From Bacillota bacterium (GTDB lineage: Bacteria; Bacillota; Clostridia; Acetivibrionales; DSM-1351): 27,467 bases of DNA. The notes under the pieces are model-generated. The model was not told the origin of the DNA. It did not search any database and worked only from the letters and a program-made list of their open reading frames with translations. Positions 8,923 to 16,021 of the stretch are shown in pieces. Positions within the stretch are counted from its first letter, which is position 1. Each line of letters opens with the position of its first letter. Position numbers and translations under genes: made by a program. The DNA is taken from assembly GCA_023398105.1 (NCBI GenBank), contig JAEWST010000044.1:1-27467 (forward strand), in the 5' to 3' direction.

Positions 8923-8951
8923 ATTGTAATTTATCTTAGGCTATAGGTCAA
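8923..8951 (-). promoter_or_regulatory. Sigma-A promoter for the hexokinase gene
   Basis: On the - strand, TTGACC (8946-8951), a 17-nt spacer and TACAAT (8923-8928) match sigma-A -35 and -10 boxes (5/6 each), about 60 bp before the hexokinase start codon. Confidence 0.65.
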
Positions 8952-9069
8952 GTAAGATTGTATTATTTATGAAATTAGTATTAATATTACTTATTAATTA
9001 TTTTGTATCGTGGCAATAATAAATCTTTCAATAAAAGTATTCCTCTAGTCCTTGATTAACTTCCGCATT

Positions 9070-10044
9070 TCACTTACTGTTAATGCTAATTTGGTACTTC
9101 TCAATACCCTCTACTATGCCCGTTACAATTTTATCTTGATATGATTCTGTATTTAGTAGTTTATCCTCCTCAGGATTAGTCATAAACCCCATCTCAAGCA
9201 ATACAACTGGTATTTTCGACCAATTGAAGCCTGTGAGTTCATTACTTACGACAGTACCTCTTGATTTAGCTTTAGTATGCTTAAGTATACCTTCTAAAAT
9301 ATATTGTCCAACAAGTGTACTTTTTTGAAGCACCTCATCATTTTTAATGTATTTATTGCCAGGCAACATCATCAGTACTCCTGAGACTGTATTGTCATTT
9401 AGCCCATTTGCATGTATTCTAATTGTCAAGTCGGCATCAGATGAATTCCAGATTTCTGTTCTTTCAACATTCGTCAAATCACAATATTCAGTTTCCCTTA
9501 TCATTAATATATTAGCACCCTTTTCCGATAATGCCTTTTTTAGTTTCTTTGATACTGCTAGATTTAAGCTTGCTTCAGTGATTTTAGTAGAAACACCTGT
9601 AGTTCCGCTTGCAATGGCTGCTTTCATAATATTTGAGTCTGGTGCTATAGGCTCCTTTAAGTTAGCTGTTCTATCAGTTTTTCCATGCCCTGCATCTATA
9701 CATATTGTTAACCCATCAAGAGGTAATTTTGATTTTTCACCTGTTCTGTGCGTAGATTTTGACCTTGAAGTGTTTTCTTCAAAAGGCGATTGAGTAGACA
9801 TCGTTTCTTGTTGAGCCTGCTTTGAGGATTTTTGTCCCTCTGCTTTTTCTGAATTGTATTTCTCAGAAGTAGTAGCGGGTTTATTATTTTTGGCATCAGT
9901 TTTTGCTGATATAGGCTCTGACACAGACCCATTCACTTCATTGTAATTTAGCTTTTGGCTATTAATTGCATAGCCTATACACGTAAAAGTGATGCCTGTA
10001 CATAATACTATAAATAGTAAAAGTATTTTATTGCTGTTTTTCAT
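9070..10044 (-). CDS. N-acetylmuramoyl-L-alanine amidase (Amidase_3), membrane-anchored or secreted
   Basis: A 324-residue cell-wall hydrolase. Residues 7-27 form a hydrophobic N-terminal anchor or signal. Residues 30-108 are low-complexity, polar and rich in S, K and E, so probably a flexible linker. The catalytic domain starts at LTICIDAGHG with zinc ligand His120, then Glu157 in ITEASLNLAV, His211 in IRIHAN, and the catalytic Glu in LLEMGFMTNPEED. This order is diagnostic of zinc amidases of the Amidase_3/CwlM-AmiC type, which cleave MurNAc-L-Ala bonds. The upstream GGGAGA is somewhat far from the ATG. It lies 129 bp downstream of the DUF4179 gene and could share its regulation. Confidence 0.88.
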   Translation of the reverse strand: MKNSNKILLLFIVLCTGITFTCIGYAINSQKLNYNEVNGSVSEPISAKTDAKNNKPATTSEKYNSEKAEGQKSSKQAQQETMSTQSPFEENTSRSKSTHRTGEKSKLPLDGLTICIDAGHGKTDRTANLKEPIAPDSNIMKAAIASGTTGVSTKITEASLNLAVSKKLKKALSEKGANILMIRETEYCDLTNVERTEIWNSSDADLTIRIHANGLNDNTVSGVLMMLPGNKYIKNDEVLQKSTLVGQYILEGILKHTKAKSRGTVVSNELTGFNWSKIPVVLLEMGFMTNPEEDKLLNTESYQDKIVTGIVEGIEKYQISINSK

Positions 10045-10173
10045 ATTTTTATTAAGTCTCCCAATTTATTGTTGATAAATGATGTACTTATATTAGTATA
10101 ACATTCTGAACAAGCTTTCATGTACTCATTGCTGTTAGAAGGAATTATTTAGCTGTATAAAAAGCAAAGACAT

Positions 10174-11571
10174 TTATTTAATTTCCAAATTATATTCACC
10201 TAACAAATAATATTTAGGTTTATCTATCTTTAGTCTGAGCACCTTATCTTCTCCTTTTTCCAATGCAAAATCAACAGATTTTACAATATCATTTTCAGCA
10301 GGGGTACTAGCATATCCGCCCCCTTCAATGATTCCCAATATATTTGTTCTATAAAACTGAGCATTACACATAATCTTGTTATTATGCTTGTTTTCATATC
10401 GAAAGCTAATTCTTAAGTCACCAAAAACATTTACATCAGTCTTAATTTTTTCTACTTCTGTAATTATCATCGTGCTATCTTTAAATTCTACTTTTTTATT
10501 TACTTTGAGCTTTTCGCCTTCTTTTGGTATTTTCAAAGAAATATTCTGGCTTTCATTACTCTCAACAATCAGATAGGGAATTTTTAAAACCAAGTCTTTT
10601 TCATCAGATAAAAGGTCAAAATAGAATTTATTATTGGCACCCATTGAACTACCTGGAGTAGTATATTGCCGTATTCCTCCATTGGTTTGAAGCAATACAT
10701 CCTTTCCCTCATACCCTTTGTCATACTCTTTGGTAAAGGAACTAATACTATAATTACTTTTATTTATGGTATATAACTCAACCTCAAGCTTATTATCCTT
10801 TTTATTTGAGATAGCAGTTATGGAAATGTTGTTCTGAATGCTAGTTGGTCCAATTTCATCAAGACTATCAAAGCTATCATATGTTTTTAGTTTAAAATCA
10901 ATTGATATATTATAATCTTTGTATTCTAGTGTATATGTTGTATTTGGATTAATGTCCTCAGGGCTACCCCCAAAGTCAATGAAAACATGTTCTGTTTCTC
11001 CTCCGCTACCCATTGAAGAACTAGTCATATTGAATTCCTTCCCATTAGCACGTAGTAAAATAGTGGGTTTTTTAGGCTTTCCTCCCTTTTGTAATTGTTC
11101 CCACTCTTTTTTCTTATCTTCAAGCATCTTACTCTCATCAAAATTCTTCTTAAATAATTCAAAGGCTACACTTATTTTATTTTCTGTTGCAATTACAGTT
11201 TTTAAATTAATAATTGCAACATCATTTTCAGAACTTAATTTGCGTCCATCTACCGTGTATTTTATAGTCTCATTATTTTCTATTATCCCATAGCCTGGAA
11301 TGAAGCTAAACAGTTTGCCAAATGCATTTGCTATATTGTCAACTCCTATTGCAAATGTAGATATAACAAGTAGTAAAGCAGCAGCTACTACTACAGTAAG
11401 TCCTTTTTTGATAATATTTTTACGTTTATTAATTCCTGCTTTTCTATAAACTGCTTTCTTAATTCTTTTCATAGTTGAGGCATCTATTTTCATATTCAAA
11501 TCAGTATCTAGTAGTTTATCAGATTCATATATATCAAGAGTATCAAGCATATCAATAATTTTCTTATCCAT
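10174..11571 (-). CDS. DUF4179-type membrane protein, likely anti-sigma factor
   Basis: The protein has 465 residues. The N-terminal 50 are cytoplasmic and charged (MDKKIIDMLD, then a KRIKKAVYRK stretch), a single membrane span covers 57-77, and the rest is a large extracytoplasmic region made mostly of beta-strand-like segments, the layout of DUF4179 proteins. Genes of this family usually follow a sigma-70-family gene, as here: its ATG is one base after the stop of the sigma gene (TAATATG), so the two are translationally coupled. An anti-sigma role with extracellular sensing is inferred from this arrangement; the sensed signal is unknown. Confidence 0.8.
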   Translation of the reverse strand: MDKKIIDMLDTLDIYESDKLLDTDLNMKIDASTMKRIKKAVYRKAGINKRKNIIKKGLTVVVAAALLLVISTFAIGVDNIANAFGKLFSFIPGYGIIENNETIKYTVDGRKLSSENDVAIINLKTVIATENKISVAFELFKKNFDESKMLEDKKKEWEQLQKGGKPKKPTILLRANGKEFNMTSSSMGSGGETEHVFIDFGGSPEDINPNTTYTLEYKDYNISIDFKLKTYDSFDSLDEIGPTSIQNNISITAISNKKDNKLEVELYTINKSNYSISSFTKEYDKGYEGKDVLLQTNGGIRQYTTPGSSMGANNKFYFDLLSDEKDLVLKIPYLIVESNESQNISLKIPKEGEKLKVNKKVEFKDSTMIITEVEKIKTDVNVFGDLRISFRYENKHNNKIMCNAQFYRTNILGIIEGGGYASTPAENDIVKSVDFALEKGEDKVLRLKIDKPKYYLLGEYNLEIK

Positions 11572-11572
11572 A

Positions 11573-12232
11573 TTAGATATCCTTCCTTTCCTGCATATTT
11601 AACTCAACACCTGTTTCTGGCACAAAAATGTTTCTGGGTATACAATCTTCCTTACAGTTAACTTTATAATCTTTCAACACAGTATGGCTTTCTAGTATTT
11701 TTCTTAGTTTTACAAGTCCTCGTGAAACCTTCTTGTCTACTGTATTTTCTTTTAAGCCTAATATTTTAGCTATAATTTTTGTACTTTGTCCAAAATAGTA
11801 CTTTCTAATAAATATCTCACTATCAGGCTCACCTAAGAGCTTAATGCTCTCAATAACACTATTTTTTGTCTCTTTGTCAGGACTTGTTACTTCTATATCA
11901 ATGAGTTTTTCATGTTTTTTTTCTTCACATTCTTCAAGAGAAATTACCTTCCCTATGTCCTTCTCCTTTTTCCTAAATACATCAATTGCTCTTCTCTTTG
12001 CCAAAACCGCCAAAAATGCTTTTATCGTCCCTTTTGTCAAGTCAATACTAGACCTTTTTTCGTAAGCTTCAAAAAACACAGAGCTGACACATTCCTCTAT
12101 ATCTTCCTTAGTGCAAAATGAATTCAGCTTATTATAAACAATTGTATAAATCAAGCCAGTATACATATCCATAAGTTTTTCTAGACCTTTCTCAGGCTTT
12201 TTTTCTAACAATGACAATATTTTGTCTTCCAA
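11573..12232 (-). CDS. RNA polymerase sigma factor, sigma-70 family (ECF-like)
   Basis: A 219-residue sigma factor with region 2 (about 20-85, including DVFRKKEKD) and a region 4 helix-turn-helix (GQSTKIIAKILGLKENTVDKK). About 35 residues with three cysteines follow region 4, a tail longer than in most ECF factors. The TTG at 12232 is chosen because AGAAGGGAG sits 9 nt upstream; a TTG at 12253 also opens the frame but would place the ribosome-binding site inside the gene. The DUF4179 gene directly after it is the probable anti-sigma partner. Such pairs normally autoregulate, but no target promoter could be identified by eye. Confidence 0.87.
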   Translation of the reverse strand: MEDKILSLLEKKPEKGLEKLMDMYTGLIYTIVYNKLNSFCTKEDIEECVSSVFFEAYEKRSSIDLTKGTIKAFLAVLAKRRAIDVFRKKEKDIGKVISLEECEEKKHEKLIDIEVTSPDKETKNSVIESIKLLGEPDSEIFIRKYYFGQSTKIIAKILGLKENTVDKKVSRGLVKLRKILESHTVLKDYKVNCKEDCIPRNIFVPETGVELNMQERKDI

Positions 12233-12666
12233 AAGAACACTCTCCCTTCTCAAAAATCAATAACTATACACATTAACACACACTGCATTTAAAGTTAGCT
12301 TCTAACAATTTGTATTTTTAAATATAAATTACAATCTAAAAACAGTACCTCCGACAATATAACGAATCCACAAATATTATTTATACTCACAATATATTTC
12401 GTAACTAATTTATTAAATCTGACACAAATATAATATTTTATCCGTTGAATAATAATCTTCTCTAAACCATTTTGATTATTTACACAACTTTCCCAGTTAA
12501 AAATCGCAGGTGTTAAACTTATCAATGGAACGTTGGGTTAGAAATAATTGCATGAATTAGTTGGCAAATCAAAAAAGTCTTAAACCAAGTTATTCCTTAA
12601 GTTCAAGACTTTATTTTTAAATATATAATATTTCTCACTTTGAAAATAAATAAAAGAATACGGAAA
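12233..12666. other. Intergenic region between sigma gene and alarmone synthetase
   Basis: This holds the upstream region of the sigma gene and, at 12574-12612, the terminator of the synthetase gene. A segment around 12518-12559 resembles one at 13757-13794. No coding region is supported. Confidence 0.5.
12574..12612 (-). terminator. Rho-independent terminator of the alarmone synthetase gene
   Basis: AAAGTCTTAAAC and GTTCAAGACTTT form a 12-bp stem with one mismatch and a 15-nt loop. On the - strand it ends in TTTTTTGATTTG. A T-rich run also follows on the + strand, so it could act both ways. Confidence 0.75.
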
Positions 12667-13377
12667 TCAAATTGAGTCCAACTCAAACTCTGTATCGCAA
12701 TTGTATTTCATTAATGTTTTATAAATATCCTGCATTTTTAAATCTGTATATGCTATCTTTTCAGCACATTCAAGTAGCTCTTGCGATACAGAAAGCGGAA
12801 CTGTTTCCATAGTTTTGTATCTTAATTGATGCTCTAGGCTAGCCCAAAAATCCATAGCCATTGTTCTAATTTGTATCTCAACAGGTACAATTTCCTTTCT
12901 ATCCGAAAAAAACACAGGTACTTTCACAACCAAGTGCAGACTACGATAACCATTGGGCTTGGGCTCCTTAATATAATCGGTTTGACGGATAAGTATAATG
13001 TCATCTTGGCTCTTCAGCATCTCTGCAATCTTGTAAATATCATCAATGTAATAGCATACCACTCTAATGCCTGCAATATCAGTCAGATTTTCCTTAGCAG
13101 TCTCTATACTTATTTCAAGCCCTTTTCTGTTTAATTTTTCAAAAATACTTTCAATTGATTTTATACGGCTTTGCATATTATGAATTGGGTTTCGCCTATG
13201 TATAAACTTAAATTCGTCATCTAATATTTCCAGTTTTGTACTTATTTCACGTGTTGCTGATTGATATAAATGCTGCATTTCGAAAAAGCTTACTCTAATA
13301 TTTTCAATCTCATCACTTGTTAATATTGCATCTAAACCATGTAACGATTTAATTTGCGCAACTTTCTTCATAATCAT
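12667..13377 (-). CDS. Small alarmone synthetase, RelA/SpoT synthetase domain
   Basis: A 236-residue stand-alone (p)ppGpp synthetase of the RelQ/YjbM size class. TDIAGIRVVCYYIDDI is the conserved RelA_SpoT start, EPKPNGYRSLHLVV the GTP-binding segment, and VEIQIRTMAMDFWASLEHQ carries the catalytic Glu. There is no HD hydrolase, TGS or ACT domain, so it should make but not degrade alarmone. The ATG at 13377 has AAGGAAGAG about 10 nt upstream; a TTG at 13401 in frame is less likely. It is monocistronic, with an extended -10 promoter candidate (TGGTATAAT, 13530-13538) and a leader of about 150 nt. Confidence 0.9.
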   Translation of the reverse strand: MIMKKVAQIKSLHGLDAILTSDEIENIRVSFFEMQHLYQSATREISTKLEILDDEFKFIHRRNPIHNMQSRIKSIESIFEKLNRKGLEISIETAKENLTDIAGIRVVCYYIDDIYKIAEMLKSQDDIILIRQTDYIKEPKPNGYRSLHLVVKVPVFFSDRKEIVPVEIQIRTMAMDFWASLEHQLRYKTMETVPLSVSQELLECAEKIAYTDLKMQDIYKTLMKYNCDTEFELDSI

Positions 13378-13433
13378 TGTGTTTGACTCTTCCTTCCACA
13401 ATTATTTATTGTTTTTACTAGTATTTAATACTA

Positions 13434-13460
13434 TTTGCGGGCTTTGTCCTAACACCACGA
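13434..13460 (+). repeat. Short intergenic hairpin repeat, copy 3
   Basis: TTTGCGGGCTTTGTCC is the third version of the repeat at 331 and 4610; its stem GGGC/GTCC keeps one G-U pair. It lies in the leader of the alarmone synthetase gene, antisense to that transcript. The palindrome AGTATTTAATACT sits directly beside it. Confidence 0.45.
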
Positions 13461-13529
13461 ACTATAAATGTATAATCACAGTTATAGTACAAATCAGTAT
13501 AAAACAAGTTGTGTAGTTTTCTCAGTTTT

Positions 13530-13538
13530 ATTATACCA
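13530..13538 (-). promoter_or_regulatory. Extended -10 promoter element for the alarmone synthetase gene
   Basis: TGGTATAAT on the - strand is a perfect extended -10 box about 150 bp before the start codon. The -35 position is poor, which fits an extended -10 promoter. The rest of 13378-13855 shows only AT-rich DNA, the hairpin repeat and a weak direct repeat. Confidence 0.45.
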
Positions 13539-13855
13539 TAGAAATTTATACAAAGTATATTTTACATATGTTTTAAATAAATAATTTGCTTTTTGTTCCC
13601 TCATTTTTTATTGATAATTTGCAGTTTAAGCCTTAACAAAATTTTCAATAATTTCTTATCTACAAGTAATTAATTTAGTTTTACATTAAAATACAAATCA
13701 AATATTAACTTTTCTAAAATCAACTTTCGCAAATAATTATCTCTTGGTGCGGTAGAATTATCAATGGTTTGTTGCCAAAATAATTGCTAGAATTTATAAT
13801 GCTACCACACCTTATATTACTTAGCTTCATAGCAACATCCCTTAAAATCTATATT

Positions 13856-13884
13856 TTGACATGCCAAGTCGAAATTGGTATAAT
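13856..13884 (+). promoter_or_regulatory. Perfect consensus sigma-A promoter for the lipoprotein gene
   Basis: TTGACA (13856-13861), a 17-nt spacer and TATAAT (13879-13884) match the consensus exactly, about 80 bp before the start codon at 13965. Strong constitutive transcription would be expected unless a repressor acts. Confidence 0.82.
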
Positions 13885-13964
13885 TTAATTGCTTTTAAGT
13901 AATTGAATATTTGGTTTTTATCACTTTTTGTGCCTTTAGCACAGTAGAAAGGATGATAGTTATT

Positions 13965-15188
13965 ATGCTTAGGAAATTTCTATTAGTTTTACTAACTTTA
14001 ACACTAACTCTTTCAGTACTATTTACAGGCTGTACAAATAATAAAACTTCTAACAGTGAAACTCTGGAGCAATTGCAAAACGTAATGAGCTTATATTCAG
14101 GTTTTGACGGCTCTGTTCTAGTTGCAAAGGGTGATGAGCTTCTTTTAAACAGTGGCTATGGTAATGCTGATTATGACAAAAAAATTGCAAATAAGCCTCA
14201 GTCTGTTTTTGGAATTGGTTCTATCACCTCACAGTTTACTGCTACCGCCATTATGATGCTTCAAGAAAAGCACCAACTAAACATACAGGACACTGTTAAT
14301 AAGTATATTGCAGATTACCCCAATGGTGAAAAAATCAAAATATATCATCTTCTCACACATACCTCTGGAATCCCCGAACTTTACTCACTTGTGGATTCTA
14401 TAGAAATTGGAAAACGTACATATACTTCTGCAGAAGTTATAGATTTATTCAAAAATAGACCCCTCAATTTTGACACTGGTACAAAATATGAATTCAGCAA
14501 CTCAAATTATGCATTGCTTGGATATCTAATAGAAAAAGTATCAGGTATAAAATATGAGGACTATATTGAACAAAATATATTTCAACCATTAAATATGAAT
14601 AGCTCTGGATTCCTAAGTAATCCTAAGAGTACTGATGACAAACTTGGAATAACTGAAAGGTCAATTGGATATAAACAGCCTGAAGTAAAAACACCTGAAT
14701 TTACAGAAGAAAATGCAGGAGAGCCATTAATTACATACGAAAAATCAATTGAAGCAGAGCCTACACTTACATATGCTGCAGGAGGAATTTATTCCACTGT
14801 TGAAGACTTATTTAAATGGAATAAAGCCTTAAATACTGGAAAGCTTATTACAAAAGAGTCCCTAAAAGAAATGTTTACTCCTCATGTGGAAAGCTATGGC
14901 TACGGCTGGTTTATTGATGAAACTAACGAGGAACACAGCCATGAGCATGAATCAGAAACATCTGTAGAGCAAAGCGACATTTCGGATAATGCGTCAAGTA
15001 GCAAAGTAAATAATAAAAATAGCGAGGAAGCAGAGGTTGTACATCACGGTGGTTATCTGCCAGGTTACAGCTCATTCATAATAAGAGATAATACTAAAAG
15101 CTATGTAGTCATTGTACTAAGTAATAAAGAGTATGAAAAACGTGTTATGGACATGGGGTATGAATTAATGAATGTATTAGAGGAATAA
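13965..15188 (+). CDS. Serine-hydrolase (class C beta-lactamase-like) lipoprotein with degenerate active site
   Basis: A 407-residue lipoprotein with a signal peptide ending in the lipobox LFTGC (Cys23), so it is exported and anchored. The fold matches the beta-lactamase/transpeptidase-like family (HLLTHTSGIPELY, YAAGGIYSTVEDLFKW). The usual S-x-x-K reads S-I-T-S (Ser86, Ser89 where Lys is expected) and Y-x-N reads F-S-N (Phe177). The third motif H-x-G (HHGG) is intact. An acidic, His-containing insert (EEHSHEHESE onward, about 40 residues) precedes it. Two general-base residues are missing, so catalysis is doubtful and a binding or sensing role is possible. The ATG at 13965 has AGAAAGGA upstream; earlier in-frame starts lack this. 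Confidence 0.85.
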   Translation: MLRKFLLVLLTLTLTLSVLFTGCTNNKTSNSETLEQLQNVMSLYSGFDGSVLVAKGDELLLNSGYGNADYDKKIANKPQSVFGIGSITSQFTATAIMMLQEKHQLNIQDTVNKYIADYPNGEKIKIYHLLTHTSGIPELYSLVDSIEIGKRTYTSAEVIDLFKNRPLNFDTGTKYEFSNSNYALLGYLIEKVSGIKYEDYIEQNIFQPLNMNSSGFLSNPKSTDDKLGITERSIGYKQPEVKTPEFTEENAGEPLITYEKSIEAEPTLTYAAGGIYSTVEDLFKWNKALNTGKLITKESLKEMFTPHVESYGYGWFIDETNEEHSHEHESETSVEQSDISDNASSSKVNNKNSEEAEVVHHGGYLPGYSSFIIRDNTKSYVVIVLSNKEYEKRVMDMGYELMNVLEE

Positions 15189-15205
15189 TAAATACTAAAG
15201 CCGTT

Positions 15206-15250
15206 AAAACCAAAAGAGAGTACTAAAAAACAGTAACCTCTTTTGGTTTT
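15206..15250. terminator. Strong bidirectional terminator
   Basis: AAAACCAAAAGAG pairs with CTCTTTTGGTTTT (13 bp), with an inner TACT/AGTA stem and a 7-nt loop. It ends the + strand lipoprotein gene; on the other strand it lies downstream of the secreted-protein gene. Confidence 0.85.
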
Positions 15251-15278
15251 ATAAATTAAAACATCTTTATTTTAGTTA

Positions 15279-15356
15279 TTAAAAAACATACCCACAATTC
15301 AAACATTGGCTTTGAGTACCATCACGTTTACAGAAGCAAATGGGACATTCATCTTC
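15279..15356 (-). pseudogene. Duplicated zinc-ribbon tail, remnant lacking a start
   Basis: Directly after the stop of the secreted-protein gene, and in the same frame, lie 25 codons encoding EDECPICFCKRDGTQSQC followed by LNCGYVF and a stop. They match the C terminus of the zinc-ribbon protein at 18386-18736, and the DNA (15282-15356 against 18401-18476) differs at only about six positions. There is no start codon or ribosome-binding site of its own. It is a fragment of a duplicated gene, or a C-terminal extension reached only by stop readthrough. Confidence 0.8.
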
Positions 15357-15896
15357 TTATTTGCTAATATTAATTTTCCCATCAATTCTATCAGTAATGT
15401 AAGCACTGAAATGCCAATTCATGTCGTCTGAATAAAATTTGAAATAATCGCCCTCATTCAAGTTTAATCCATAAAGCTCACCATTAATATTTGATGCTAC
15501 CAGTACCCCATTTTTTTTAATATCAAACGTACCCTTAATTGAATAGGAAGAACAGCTCTCGCTACAAACTAACGTAAACTCGTAATTCAAACCATCAGCC
15601 ACCTGTAATTCTGCATCTAATGAGTTAAAGATGGGTATCAAGTTATTCCATTTGATTACAACCTTGCCCTTAACATTATCATACCAGGTATCACTATCAG
15701 CATCCTTTAAGTAGAGTGGCTTTTCTGAAATAATCTGATGATACCAAAAATATTGGGGCACAGCGACATCAAAGCTTTCAGAACTTGATACTTTTTGGTT
15801 TCCAACTGGTTCAGCGGCAAGTGCCAAAGATGAGAATGCTACGGAAAATACCAGTGACAAAATGCTAATCAATAACATACGTCTTACATTAAACAT
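15357..15896 (-). CDS. Secreted protein of unknown function
   Basis: A 179-residue protein with a clear signal peptide (MFNVRRMLLISILSLVFS..., cleavage probable after SLALA). The mature part is about 150 residues, polar and probably beta-rich, with two close cysteines (CSESCSSY) that could form a disulfide. No family is recognised. AAAGGAGGAG stands directly before the ATG. It is alone on the - strand between the lipoprotein gene and the symporter. The stop codon lies at the edge of a duplicated zinc-ribbon segment in the same frame, so the original C terminus may have been different. Confidence 0.75.
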   Translation of the reverse strand: MFNVRRMLLISILSLVFSVAFSSLALAAEPVGNQKVSSSESFDVAVPQYFWYHQIISEKPLYLKDADSDTWYDNVKGKVVIKWNNLIPIFNSLDAELQVADGLNYEFTLVCSESCSSYSIKGTFDIKKNGVLVASNINGELYGLNLNEGDYFKFYSDDMNWHFSAYITDRIDGKINISK

Positions 15897-16021
15897 GTTT
15901 TCTCCTCCTTTTAATTGTAGTTAATTAATATTTTATACTAATTAACCATATTTTACAATATTTTTGTATGAGTAGCTTTTCTCAAAGGCGGAAACATGCC
16001 TTTCTAAAGACTTTGTGTCGC

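Noticed and set aside
12295..12525. 76-residue - strand frame upstream of the sigma gene
   Set aside because: It opens at TTG without a ribosome-binding site, has no recognisable family, and lies in AT-rich intergenic DNA.
15984..16003. AAAGGC/GCCTTT hairpin after the symporter stop as a terminator
   Set aside because: The 6-bp stem is followed by GAGAAAAG on the - strand, with no T-run.
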